A DNA stretch of 64,000 nucleotides. Origin: CAYYNQ01 sp964473105 (lineage in GTDB: Bacteria > Sumerlaeota > Sumerlaeia > MVZB01). The stretch covers positions 62,001-126,000 of the forward strand of contig CAYYNQ010000048.1 in the NCBI GenBank assembly GCA_964473105.1. The letters are read 5' to 3'. Shown here piece after piece: positions 26,677 through 34,964 of this stretch (positions are counted from its first letter, which is position 1; each line of letters opens with the position of its first letter). The notes below the pieces were generated by a model. It saw only the letters and a list, made by a program, of their open reading frames with translations. It was not told the origin of the DNA and searched no databases. The position numbers and the translations under genes are program-made.

Positions 26677-27486
26677 TCAGTCATTCCAGGCAATAGTGAC
26701 ATGACTCCCGGATTTAAGACCTGTCATATCAGCAGCCGAACTAAGATTGATACCAATCTCAAGGTATCCGGCCGACCCCCAATAAGCTAAAGCCTCATCT
26801 TGCTCGACCTCGTCGTAGGTTAAACTGATTTTATCGAAATGCAGGTTGCCCACCCGAATCGTGTATTGCCCCGAGTCAGGTCCTGTTCCAACCTGATCCC
26901 GGTCAATATTGGTCAGAAGATTTCCAAAATGATCCACATGCATCACCCTGCCAGCAATGAACCCTGGCCGGACTTCGGCCGCCATATTTCCAAATAAAAC
27001 CGGGTCATCAACTGCAGGTCCTGCGCGGTCAGGCGGGACACCACTTGCAAGACATGCGGCTGCATGCGCAAAAATATCCCTCCCATGAAATGTACAGCTG
27101 ACCTTGGACGACCGAAATGAAGCATTCCGAATCTCATGGAGACAAACATGTTTTCCGGCCCCCAGAATCATGGGTGTCATCAATCCATTATCAGGGCCGA
27201 CATAGAACCGCTGTGCAATTCCACCGCATAATGCCCGGCGTTTCGTGCCGACCCCGGGATCGATAACGCAACAGACAACCATCTCCCCAGGCAGGGATTT
27301 CAGGAGACAGCCCAGCATAAAAGCGGCACTTTCCACATTGTGCACGGAAACCGAATGGAACAAATCAATAATCCGAGCTCCGGGTAGACGTTTGAGAATT
27401 TCACCCTTCATGGCTGCGACATACCAGTCCTGATGTCCGAAATCCGTAATCAGTCCAATCGGGCGTAGTATTTCCTGCGGACTCAT
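26677..27486 (-). CDS. SAM hydroxide adenosyltransferase (DUF62 family)
   Basis: A 269-residue DUF62/SAM hydrolase-type protein. The signature stretches are PIGLITDFGHQDWYVAAMKG, CVIDPGVGT, FHGRDIFAHAAA, VDHFGNLLTNI and YWGSAGYLEIGINLSSA. Family enzymes split S-adenosylmethionine to adenosine and methionine using water or hydroxide; chlorinase and fluorinase are relatives that lack the Asp-Arg-His triad seen here. The metabolic purpose in bacteria is unclear. It stands alone on the minus strand upstream of the broken ABC ATPase. Confidence 0.92.
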   Translation of the reverse strand: MSPQEILRPIGLITDFGHQDWYVAAMKGEILKRLPGARIIDLFHSVSVHNVESAAFMLGCLLKSLPGEMVVCCVIDPGVGTKRRALCGGIAQRFYVGPDNGLMTPMILGAGKHVCLHEIRNASFRSSKVSCTFHGRDIFAHAAACLASGVPPDRAGPAVDDPVLFGNMAAEVRPGFIAGRVMHVDHFGNLLTNIDRDQVGTGPDSGQYTIRVGNLHFDKISLTYDEVEQDEALAYWGSAGYLEIGINLSSAADMTGLKSGSHVTIAWND

Positions 27487-27571
27487 TCACTAATTCCGGC
27501 CACCTAAGGGGCCACCTCCTGACTTCTATGACTTGAGCGTGTCGTGGACTTCATCCAGCAGAACCTCGTGT

Positions 27572-28386
27572 TCACGATAGTAAGAAACAAACGGAGCCAT
27601 CCTCCACATACACCTCAGGTACATCGTCTTGGTCCTTCAACCATCCACAAACCCCCGCCGGATCATCGTCGAGTTCCAACTCGATCGCACGTACCCGATG
27701 AAGCAAAGGTATCAGCGACTCCATTGTACCCTCCTGGATCAACTCAGACCTGTTGATTAAACCGATCCGTGTCGAAATGCCCAAGACATCCGAAAGAAGT
27801 TTCGTGCACATCAATACAGTTCGACCTGAGTCGTGAATTTTCGATACCAGATCCTGAATACGGGATCTGGCGGTATGAGTCAATCCCCTTGCAGGATCAT
27901 CGCGCAAAACAACCGGCGGATCATGGATGAGCGTCCTGACAATTCCAAGCTTCAACTTTAATTCTTCATCCAATGATTCAACATAAAGGTTCTTCTCATC
28001 CGAAATGCCTGCCATCTCCAGCAACTGGTCAATCCTCTCCTCTACAACCTTGTATTCCGATCCCTGCGACATCCCGAAGAATGACATATACTCCCTGATC
28101 CTCATGTCGTCATAAGCACCAAACATCTCGGGTAGATAACCGATCTTTCGCCGAATCTCATGGGCCCGGGTTGAAATGTCCAACTTGCATATCTCCCCGG
28201 TACCCCCTGACGCGGGAAGAATCGTTGCCAAAATCTTGACCAGTGTCGAGGAGCCCGACCCCAGAGGTCCAAGAAAACCATAAAACTCACCAGATCGAAT
28301 ATTCAGATTTATATTGTCGAGCAGGATCGTCTCATCAATGGACTTGACAGTCCACGAGTCCTGATAATTATTTCCTCTGACTCCAT
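27572..28386 (-). pseudogene. ABC transporter ATPase, frameshifted and degenerate
   Basis: The natural N-terminus starts at ATG 28386 (MESEEIIIRTRGLS). The reading frame then has to jump by one base near 28344 to continue as KSIDETILLDNINLNIRSGE and on to the end at 27572. The catalytic motifs are also worn. Walker A reads GPLGSGSST, so the essential Lys is Ser. The LSGGQ signature is replaced by LDEELKLKLG, and Walker B ends LRDDP rather than LLDEP. In an intact gene this would be the nucleotide-binding subunit of an ABC-2 type exporter; no permease gene adjoins it. The damage is either real decay or partly a sequencing error; the motif losses cannot be explained by one indel. Confidence 0.75.
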
Positions 28387-28519
28387 CGGTTGCATACTTC
28401 GGAAGCGTCTACCGCAAATCCGAGGAAGCATCCTTCCAAAGGACTCCTTATGAGGCGAGTTGACCCCGACATGAATGAAATAGAAAACACGATATTAATC
28501 AACGTTGGAGAACCTCGGA

Positions 28520-30370
28520 TCAAAAAAGATCCGGTTTATTGCTCATTTCCTCGGCATCAATGGCTTCATTCGGTTCACGACTGACAATATGATCACCAGT
28601 GATCATTTCCTTATAACCCATACCCGGACCAACCATCGGATAGATCCCGGCATCAATATCGATCATAACCTCGAGAAACGCCGGGCCATCGAACTCGATG
28701 AATTCTCGGATGGTATCCCTGACCTCAGACTTCTTCGATAGGCGCCGGGCAAAGACAAAGCCATCGGCCTCTGCTGCCTTGACGAAATCCTTTCTATGAA
28801 GTGACTTATCGCTACCCGAAAAACGGAACCCGAAATAAAGCTTCTGCCACTGACGAACCATACCGTCACCAAAGTTGTTTAATATCAGAACCTTAACCGG
28901 AAGATTATATGTGGTAACGGTCTCAAGTTCACCGAGGTTCATGCGGAGACTTCCATCACCATCGACATCAACAACAATCCGGTCAGGGCAGGCAAATGCT
29001 GCCCCAATCGCACCAGGAAGCCCGAAACCCATCGTGCCCATGCTGCCGGAAGTCAGCCATAATCTGGGTTCTCTTAGCTGTGCATATTGGGCTGCCCACA
29101 TCTGGTGCTGGCCGACACCCGTGGAAATAATGGCTCTGCCTTTGGTGAATTCATTCATGACCTCGATCACATATTGGGGCTGAACCTTCTTGCTCCCGCG
29201 TTCATAATTCAGACAATGACGCCGGCGGAGATCACCGACATAACCAATCCATGGCGAAAAGTCCTTCACAAAACCCTTTCCCTGTTCAACAAGACTCTCA
29301 AGTGCGGATCGTGCATCGCCCACATGTGACCATGAAACCTCCTTCACCTTCCCAATTTCTGCCGCATCAACATCAATATGGGCAATGTTTCTTGCATTGG
29401 GGGCGAATTCATGGACCTTACCTGCGACACGATCGTCAAACCGTGAACCGACCGCTATCAGCATATCGCAGTCCTCAACCGCATAATTGGCGTAGGCCGT
29501 CCCGTGCATACCCAGCATATGCAACGAGAGATCATGGCTTGTGTCGATCGAGCCGATACCCATGAGCGTTGTCACAACCGGAAGGTTGAATCTTTCAACA
29601 AAGTCCGTCAAGGCTTGGGATCCATTGCTGTTGATCACGCCACCGCCCGCATAAACCAAAGGTCGCTCACTGTCGTTCAACATTTCAAAAAAACCGGTTG
29701 CGTTCTCATCGCTAACCGGCTGTCCAACAACAACGCCAATCCGTTTACGCCAGGCATCGATACTGAGCAACCCTTCACCCCGAAATTTACAATGACTGTT
29801 CTGGACATCCTTGGGCAGATCAATGACAACGGGACCGGGTCGTCCCAACATGGCAACCTCAAAAGCGGTCCTAATCGTTGCTTCAAGCTTTTCTGGTTTC
29901 GTGACGAGGAAGACATGTTTGGCACAGGCACTCATGATATTGAGAACTGGCGCTTCCTGGAAAGCATCGCTGCCCATGGCAGCAGAAGGGACCTGACCTG
30001 CAATCAGAATGACAGGGATGGAATCGGCCATGCAATCACGGATCGGCGTGACACAATTGGTTGCACCCGGCCCAGAGGTCACGAGAAAAACACCGACCTT
30101 GCCGCTGGCCCGGGCATAACCCGCCGCCATAAAGCCCGCTCCCTGCTCATTGGCGGGAACGATCAACTTTATTCCCCTGCCGGGCTCGCCTGAAATATCC
30201 TCATTATAGCGAAAAATGGCATCATAGGTCGGGAGGATAGCTCCACCACTGTAACCAAAGATGGTATCAACCCCCTCATCCGCAAGAGCCTGAATGGTTA
30301 TATCCGCGCCGGACATCGTCTTCCCGGCCAAGGGATGATGCGGGGTGGAATCTGTTACTGTCGTCGACAT
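28520..30370 (-). CDS. ilvB: Acetolactate synthase large subunit
   Basis: A 616-residue thiamine-diphosphate enzyme making 2-acetolactate or 2-aceto-2-hydroxybutyrate for branched-chain amino acids. The N-terminal pyrimidine domain has IFGYSGGAILPTYDAI and the catalytic Glu in PANEQGAGFMAAGYARAS. The central domain carries RPLVYAGGGV. The C-terminal domain has the cofactor motif GDGSLRMNLGELET...LNN and the AHAS-specific MVRQWQ. No regulatory subunit (ilvN/H) or ilvC adjoins it, which is unusual. GGATGG lies just before the chosen ATG. A long inverted repeat lies 79-120 bases upstream. Confidence 0.95.
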   Translation of the reverse strand: MSTTVTDSTPHHPLAGKTMSGADITIQALADEGVDTIFGYSGGAILPTYDAIFRYNEDISGEPGRGIKLIVPANEQGAGFMAAGYARASGKVGVFLVTSGPGATNCVTPIRDCMADSIPVILIAGQVPSAAMGSDAFQEAPVLNIMSACAKHVFLVTKPEKLEATIRTAFEVAMLGRPGPVVIDLPKDVQNSHCKFRGEGLLSIDAWRKRIGVVVGQPVSDENATGFFEMLNDSERPLVYAGGGVINSNGSQALTDFVERFNLPVVTTLMGIGSIDTSHDLSLHMLGMHGTAYANYAVEDCDMLIAVGSRFDDRVAGKVHEFAPNARNIAHIDVDAAEIGKVKEVSWSHVGDARSALESLVEQGKGFVKDFSPWIGYVGDLRRRHCLNYERGSKKVQPQYVIEVMNEFTKGRAIISTGVGQHQMWAAQYAQLREPRLWLTSGSMGTMGFGLPGAIGAAFACPDRIVVDVDGDGSLRMNLGELETVTTYNLPVKVLILNNFGDGMVRQWQKLYFGFRFSGSDKSLHRKDFVKAAEADGFVFARRLSKKSEVRDTIREFIEFDGPAFLEVMIDIDAGIYPMVGPGMGYKEMITGDHIVSREPNEAIDAEEMSNKPDLF

Positions 30371-30448
30371 GGATCCATCCAGAATCAACTAATACCGCCA
30401 GCGATAGCGGCAGGAATGAAGCTCCACAATTCCAGAATCCATTATATT

Positions 30449-30490
30449 AAATGCCCGCAGGTTTTCAAGTGACTTAACCTGCGGGCATTT
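30449..30490 (-). terminator. Large perfect inverted repeat, terminator-like
   Basis: AAATGCCCGCAGGTT (30449-30463) is perfectly complementary to AACCTGCGGGCATTT (30476-30490), a 15-bp stem with a 12-base loop. It lies between the stop of the ykgJ-like gene and the start of ilvB, both on the minus strand. There is no long T-run on either side, so it may be a terminator for the upstream operon, an RNA-stability element, or a leader structure of ilvB. Confidence 0.6.
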
Positions 30491-30682
30491 GAAATTGAAA
30501 TTCGGCGACTGGTTGGGATCACCGGTAGCCTCACCAACGATCCCAAGTTGCCTATTCATGAAGTGATGCTATCTACGATCCAGTCACCTCGCGGATACAG
30601 GAATTTTTCATCTGACCACCTACTTCCATGCGTGCCCTTAACCTACCGGATTTATCCACAGGATGTCAAGGGACTACCGCGA

Positions 30683-31120
30683 TCAGTCGAACTTGGTGAA
30701 CCGACGTTCTCTGCGAAGCGACGCCTCCATCAAGCGAAGTCCGGCACAGGTCCGGAAGGAATCCGCATTACGCCACTTGTAGGGAAAGGATTCACACTGG
30801 TCGGGCTTGACGTTGTTAACACCGCATTCATAACGACCATCTTCCCCGCGAGACAGGAGCACACACCACTGTTCCCGACCCAAACCGGTTTCATGGCCTT
30901 CGACCCAGCGGTCCCTAAGCATAAATCGCCCGGGATCAATCTTGAGGGCATATTTTCCAAGGAAGTCTTTCAGTTTGATCCCTAGGTGATCAGCCATGCG
31001 GCGCGCTTCATCAGTACCAAAACGAACCTGTCCATCACCTTTGCAGCAATGTCCGCACCGCTGGCACTCGAAACGGCCGCTGATGGCCTGCAGCAATTCT
31101 TTCCTCTCCACCTTATCCAT
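30683..31120 (-). CDS. YkgJ-type Cys-cluster protein
   Basis: A 145-residue member of the YkgJ/Fliw-like Zn/Fe-cluster family. It has the motif C19-x2-C22-x2-C25-C26 (ECQRCGHCC), further cysteines near WCVLLSRGEDGRYECGV and the ending KPDQCESFPYKW. Proteins of this family bind a metal or iron-sulfur cluster; their function is largely unknown. The ATG directly follows the spoVG stop, so the two are cotranscribed. Cys-rich YkgJ-like proteins are often neighbours of unrelated housekeeping genes. Confidence 0.85.
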   Translation of the reverse strand: MDKVERKELLQAISGRFECQRCGHCCKGDGQVRFGTDEARRMADHLGIKLKDFLGKYALKIDPGRFMLRDRWVEGHETGLGREQWCVLLSRGEDGRYECGVNNVKPDQCESFPYKWRNADSFRTCAGLRLMEASLRRERRFTKFD

Positions 31121-31435
31121 TCAGACAGAACTTGTTTCTGAGGAGTTGAGCATCACTTCCCGTGACGCGATGTCCGCAACCTCACGATAGTAGGCTTCCA
31201 GAACAATGTTCTCAACATGTTCACGTAGGTTACGGACAATCGGATGCGCAACATCTCGGAATATCCCATCACGCCTACGGCGGCTTGGCATGGCTACAAA
31301 AAGCTTGGTGTTACCTTGAATGATCTTGATATCACAGACGGCGAATTCGTCGTTCAGTATGATTGATGCAAAACCTTTAAGGTGGTCATCTTCGTTCTCA
31401 TTAAGAGAAACACGACAACTGGTCACTTCAATCAT
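31121..31435 (-). CDS. spoVG: Septation regulator SpoVG
   Basis: A 104-residue SpoVG homologue. Its core matches the family: MIEVTSCRVSLN, KGFASIILNDEFAVCDIKII and LFVAMPSRRRRDGIFRDVAHPI. SpoVG is a small site-specific nucleic-acid-binding protein that regulates division, envelope and virulence genes in many phyla, and is not limited to spore formers. The ATG at 31435 is preceded by AGGAG at a longish spacing; an in-frame start 39 bases upstream is possible. It follows ispE, as in many bacteria, and abuts the YkgJ-type gene. Confidence 0.93.
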   Translation of the reverse strand: MIEVTSCRVSLNENEDDHLKGFASIILNDEFAVCDIKIIQGNTKLFVAMPSRRRRDGIFRDVAHPIVRNLREHVENIVLEAYYREVADIASREVMLNSSETSSV

Positions 31436-31509
31436 TAGGTGCACATCTCCTGTCACGAAAAATCGTTGGGTCAAACCGTAGACAACCTATCGCCAACATC
31501 CCGGGCTGA

Positions 31510-31555
31510 CCCCCTTGATTCGTAATATAGCTTGAATCATCCAAGCTAAAGGGGG
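31510..31555 (-). promoter_or_regulatory. Nested hairpin between ispE and spoVG
   Basis: CCCCCTT (31510-31516) pairs with AAGGGGG (31549-31555), and inside it GCTTG (31530-31534) pairs with CAAGC (31542-31546). The structure overlaps the last codons of ispE and lies in the leader of spoVG on the minus strand. It could be a partial terminator or leader element. Confidence 0.35.
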
Positions 31556-32430
31556 GAAACCATGGGCCCCGAATGACGCAAACGCACGGCAACAACAACA
31601 GGATAACTACTCTCAAGACAGCGAACACAATCAGCGGCATGTTGCTTGTTTGTTGCAATGCCAAACACCGCCGATCCACTCCCTGTCAGGCATACACCCC
31701 CGAGTTTCACGCTTTTCATTCTTGTAATGATTTCATCGTATCGATTCTCGCCCGCACTGACAACCCGATAAAAGGCATTTGATGCCATTTTTTGCACGAA
31801 TTTAAGATCGCCCGATTCAATGGCCCACGCCATCCGGTCCACTCGCCCTTTCGGCTGATAATCTGACGCCGTCAACCGGCGGTAGGCCTCTGTGGTTGAA
31901 CTTGAAAATCCAGCCCAGACGATGATGATCCAGGTCTCGGGCAATCGGTTTTTCAATTCTCGAAGTTCCCCGCCCCGACCTGAACCGATAGCCGTGCCTC
32001 CAAACAGGAAAAAACAGCAGTCACTCCCAAGTTCTTGTGCAACCTCCTCCAATTTCCCGGGCCCAATCTTCAAGTCGAACAGATGCTTCAGTGCAAACAT
32101 AGTTCCAACAGCATTCGAACTTCCGCCTCCAAGACCAGCACCGGGGGGAATTGATTTCTTCAATTCAATCTCGACACCCCCAACCAACCGGCCGAAATCA
32201 CGCCTAAACAAGTCCCATGCCCGGTGAATCAGGTTTTCAGAATTCAGTGGAATTCCCGGAAAATTGCATGAAATCAGGCATTTATGATCCGGTATTTTTC
32301 GAATAATCAGTTCATCTCCCCAATCCAGAGTCTGATAGATCGTATCGATATCATGGAACCCATCCTCCCGTTTTCCTCGGATGCTCAACATCCAATTGAT
32401 CTTTGCAGGCGTGAAGACACGAAGGGACAT
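31546..32430 (-). CDS. ispE: 4-(cytidine 5'-diphospho)-2-C-methyl-D-erythritol kinase
   Basis: A 294-residue GHMP kinase of the MEP isoprenoid pathway. The start TPAKINWMLSIRGKREDGFHDI contains the substrate-contacting Lys and His; the ATP loop is PPGAGLGGGSSNA; the third motif is LTGSGSAVFGI. The length is normal. It is followed by spoVG and the YkgJ-type gene on the same strand, a conserved-looking arrangement (ispE-spoVG) seen in several phyla. IspG of the same pathway is at 7 kb. Confidence 0.95.
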   Translation of the reverse strand: MSLRVFTPAKINWMLSIRGKREDGFHDIDTIYQTLDWGDELIIRKIPDHKCLISCNFPGIPLNSENLIHRAWDLFRRDFGRLVGGVEIELKKSIPPGAGLGGGSSNAVGTMFALKHLFDLKIGPGKLEEVAQELGSDCCFFLFGGTAIGSGRGGELRELKNRLPETWIIIVWAGFSSSTTEAYRRLTASDYQPKGRVDRMAWAIESGDLKFVQKMASNAFYRVVSAGENRYDEIITRMKSVKLGGVCLTGSGSAVFGIATNKQHAADCVRCLESSYPVVVAVRLRHSGPMVSPL

Positions 32431-32637
32431 GGCAATTTCCGGTTCGGCACGGATTGGTCGCTAGTCAAAGCCCCAATCCACGCATTGACGGTCGATGAGA
32501 AATATTATCTCTTCCGCAATCATAACAAACCGTTTGCATTTAAAATTCAAGGAATTCTATACTCAAAACGATCTGGAAATTTGGGGGGTGGTGATTTCCT
32601 GATAGATGAAGATATTTTCATGACAAGGGAATGAACT

Positions 32638-33228
32638 ATGCCGAGGATAAACATTTTTTCGGGTCAATTCGTGTCAATCATCGCGGGAAGTCTTGCCCTG
32701 ATCATGATCGGGAACATGTCCCTGCGATCAACAACAGCTGATGTCACCTCCCCGGAATACTCCATCAATGCCCACCCTGAATTCCCACTCCTAGTACAAC
32801 TCGATATAGATAGCGCGTTTGATATCGGTTCGGGGCCGGATGTTATTTTACCAATTGCGGGCCTGAGTGGGCAGCTTGACTATGACCCGAAATTTTTTAG
32901 TTCAGCCACGGTCTCAGCAGGTCATGGGGCACCTGATTTCATCGTTCGAGGAAATGAAGTGAGTCCTGGCCAATATCGATTTGTATCTTATGCCAACCCA
33001 ACCCGGACCATGTTCGATTTTAACGCGGTGCTCGAATTCAGACTCGAACCCTCGGGAACTATTCAGCCCAATTCATCAACTTTAATTTCTTACTCTATGG
33101 AAGCAGCCAGTGATGCCAGCGGTGTCTCGCTCGATAACGACCAGGGAACAACCCCCACTGAGGTCCAGTTTGGCAGCGTAGCGATACTTTACAGCAATAG
33201 TGTAATGGACTGGGCAGACTACCGCTGA
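32638..33228 (+). CDS. Exported protein with cohesin-like domain
   Basis: A 196-residue protein with a signal peptide (about 1-30, SIIAGSLALIMIGNM). The rest forms one beta-rich domain resembling cohesins: GLSGQLDYDPKFFSSATVSAG, then YRFVSYANPTRTMFDFNAVLEFRLEP, and STLISYSMEAASDASG. Cohesins bind dockerins in cellulosomes, but isolated cohesin-like domains are common in candidate phyla and often have other roles. No dockerin is recognised in the window. The ATG follows AAGGGAATG. The protein ends after WADYR, with no cell-wall anchor. Confidence 0.6.
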   Translation: MPRINIFSGQFVSIIAGSLALIMIGNMSLRSTTADVTSPEYSINAHPEFPLLVQLDIDSAFDIGSGPDVILPIAGLSGQLDYDPKFFSSATVSAGHGAPDFIVRGNEVSPGQYRFVSYANPTRTMFDFNAVLEFRLEPSGTIQPNSSTLISYSMEAASDASGVSLDNDQGTTPTEVQFGSVAILYSNSVMDWADYR

Positions 33229-33366
33229 GACATCCCCCAATTGAGATGGAATCCATGATAAACACATCTGGCCACAGCAAGGCATGATGCTTGTTGTACC
33301 CCCCTCTGCCCAATCCACAAAACCACCCAATCCCAATTCGTACTGTCCCAAGGAAACTATTCAGGC

Positions 33367-34929
33367 ATGAAGCAGAATCAAATACACCCCGCTAGCCAAC
33401 ATACCGGAAGCCGGATTCAGCCGGGCCTCGTTTTCCCTATATTTTTCCTGATGTTCTGTGTTTATGCATTCACCGGGTCCCAACTCGGTTTCGGTTATGA
33501 GGGTCAGAACATCAGCCAGTTAGAGGCTTGGCTGCGCGGAGATCTCCAACGTCAAACGGACGGCCTGTTGCAACCATACTCCCAAGGAGGAATTCTCGAT
33601 GTTGGGATCTATCTTCCGGGGGGTCTGATGAAACTTTCCCTAGAAAAACACGATATCCTGCCAGGGCTCAGAAATCTGTCCTATGCCTTCATGATGCCCA
33701 TGCTGGGTGCGGCCATCTGCGCAGCCTTCCTGTTATTGTCCATGCATCTTTACCGGAATGCGCGAACGGCAGTCCTGATGACCCTTGCGCTTGGCCTATC
33801 GACCATGATCTGGCCTTATTCCAAGTTCGGCATGGAAAACCAACAAACGTTTTGGACTCTCTGCGCACTATGGAGCCTATTATGTTACCGAGACAGCACA
33901 AAGTTTTTACATGCCGTGATTTTTGGTCTCTCGCTCACCGGCCTGCTGTTGTCAAAGATAACAGGTATCGTTCAGGCCGCCGCTCTCGGCCTGACCGCCC
34001 TGTACTTCATGTTTCACCAGCGGTTCTGGCTACGGAAGGGATTCGTCAAACATGCCGTGATAGTCATATCCATGATCCTTGTGGGGCTGATGATATTGAT
34101 CACCACGAACCATGCCCGCTACGGTGGATGGGGGATCGTCACGGGAAGATATAACCCGGATTTCGAGTTGATACCCTACCCGCTTTGGGAGTCAGTCTGG
34201 TCTCTTCTAGCTAGTCCCGGGAAATCAATTTTCCTTTATAACCCGGTTGTCCTGATATCGGCCTGGTATGGCCTGTCATTCTTCAGACGGTTCAAGGAAC
34301 TCAGGCTGCCGGCAATACTTTTTGCCGGAATCATGGCTTTCCATATCCATATGCATACCTGGGCCGATGAAACATGGGGACCACGTAGGCTTCACTGGGC
34401 AATTCCGATGTTATGTCTGCCCCTAGGCCTGTGGATCGAACAGTTTTGCAAGATCCGGACCTGGGTCCGGCAAACCGGACGGTGCGTTATTCTCATGGGA
34501 TTCATGATTCAGCTAATTGCGATTAGTTTCGACTATACCGCGCTGCCCAGAACGGTCGGGAAGACGGCTCTTTATTCGCAGCAAAATTATGTCTGGGAAC
34601 CCCAGTTATGCCCGGTTCGTTTTAATATTCATCTCGCCCGGTCCTTCATCCACAAGATCCGGACCGGTGATTCCCTGCCGTGGACCTATACTCACCATTA
34701 TCTCATCGTGACGGCGCCTGAGAACCCACCTCCAGATGTCGTTTACAAGCTGGACAAGGTCAATGATCCGGACTTTTGGTGGCTGCAGCAACAAAAAGCC
34801 TGGCCCAACCAACCCTACTGGCTTCACTCCCGTTCCTCATGGTTCGTTTTTATCTTTTTAGCTGGGATCCCGATATGTGCGATTCTGACGCGCCGCAAGC
34901 TCAACTCGGGGATCGCATGTGATTCCTAA
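33367..34929 (+). CDS. Polytopic membrane protein, GT-C-like
   Basis: A 520-residue membrane protein with about ten hydrophobic helices beginning at residue 21 (VFPIFFLMFCVYAFTGS). The long first periplasmic loop contains QLEAWLRGDL and YEGQN, and the C-terminal part has short loops with HMHTWADETWGPRRLHWAIP. The topology resembles GT-C glycosyltransferases that use polyprenyl-linked sugars, yet the classical DE motif is not evident. It is preceded by the cohesin-like gene and followed by lipBA. The function is uncertain. Confidence 0.6.
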   Translation: MKQNQIHPASQHTGSRIQPGLVFPIFFLMFCVYAFTGSQLGFGYEGQNISQLEAWLRGDLQRQTDGLLQPYSQGGILDVGIYLPGGLMKLSLEKHDILPGLRNLSYAFMMPMLGAAICAAFLLLSMHLYRNARTAVLMTLALGLSTMIWPYSKFGMENQQTFWTLCALWSLLCYRDSTKFLHAVIFGLSLTGLLLSKITGIVQAAALGLTALYFMFHQRFWLRKGFVKHAVIVISMILVGLMILITTNHARYGGWGIVTGRYNPDFELIPYPLWESVWSLLASPGKSIFLYNPVVLISAWYGLSFFRRFKELRLPAILFAGIMAFHIHMHTWADETWGPRRLHWAIPMLCLPLGLWIEQFCKIRTWVRQTGRCVILMGFMIQLIAISFDYTALPRTVGKTALYSQQNYVWEPQLCPVRFNIHLARSFIHKIRTGDSLPWTYTHHYLIVTAPENPPPDVVYKLDKVNDPDFWWLQQQKAWPNQPYWLHSRSSWFVFIFLAGIPICAILTRRKLNSGIACDS

Positions 34930-34964
34930 TCTGTGGTATCCTGCAAGGAACGTCAGACAACGAC

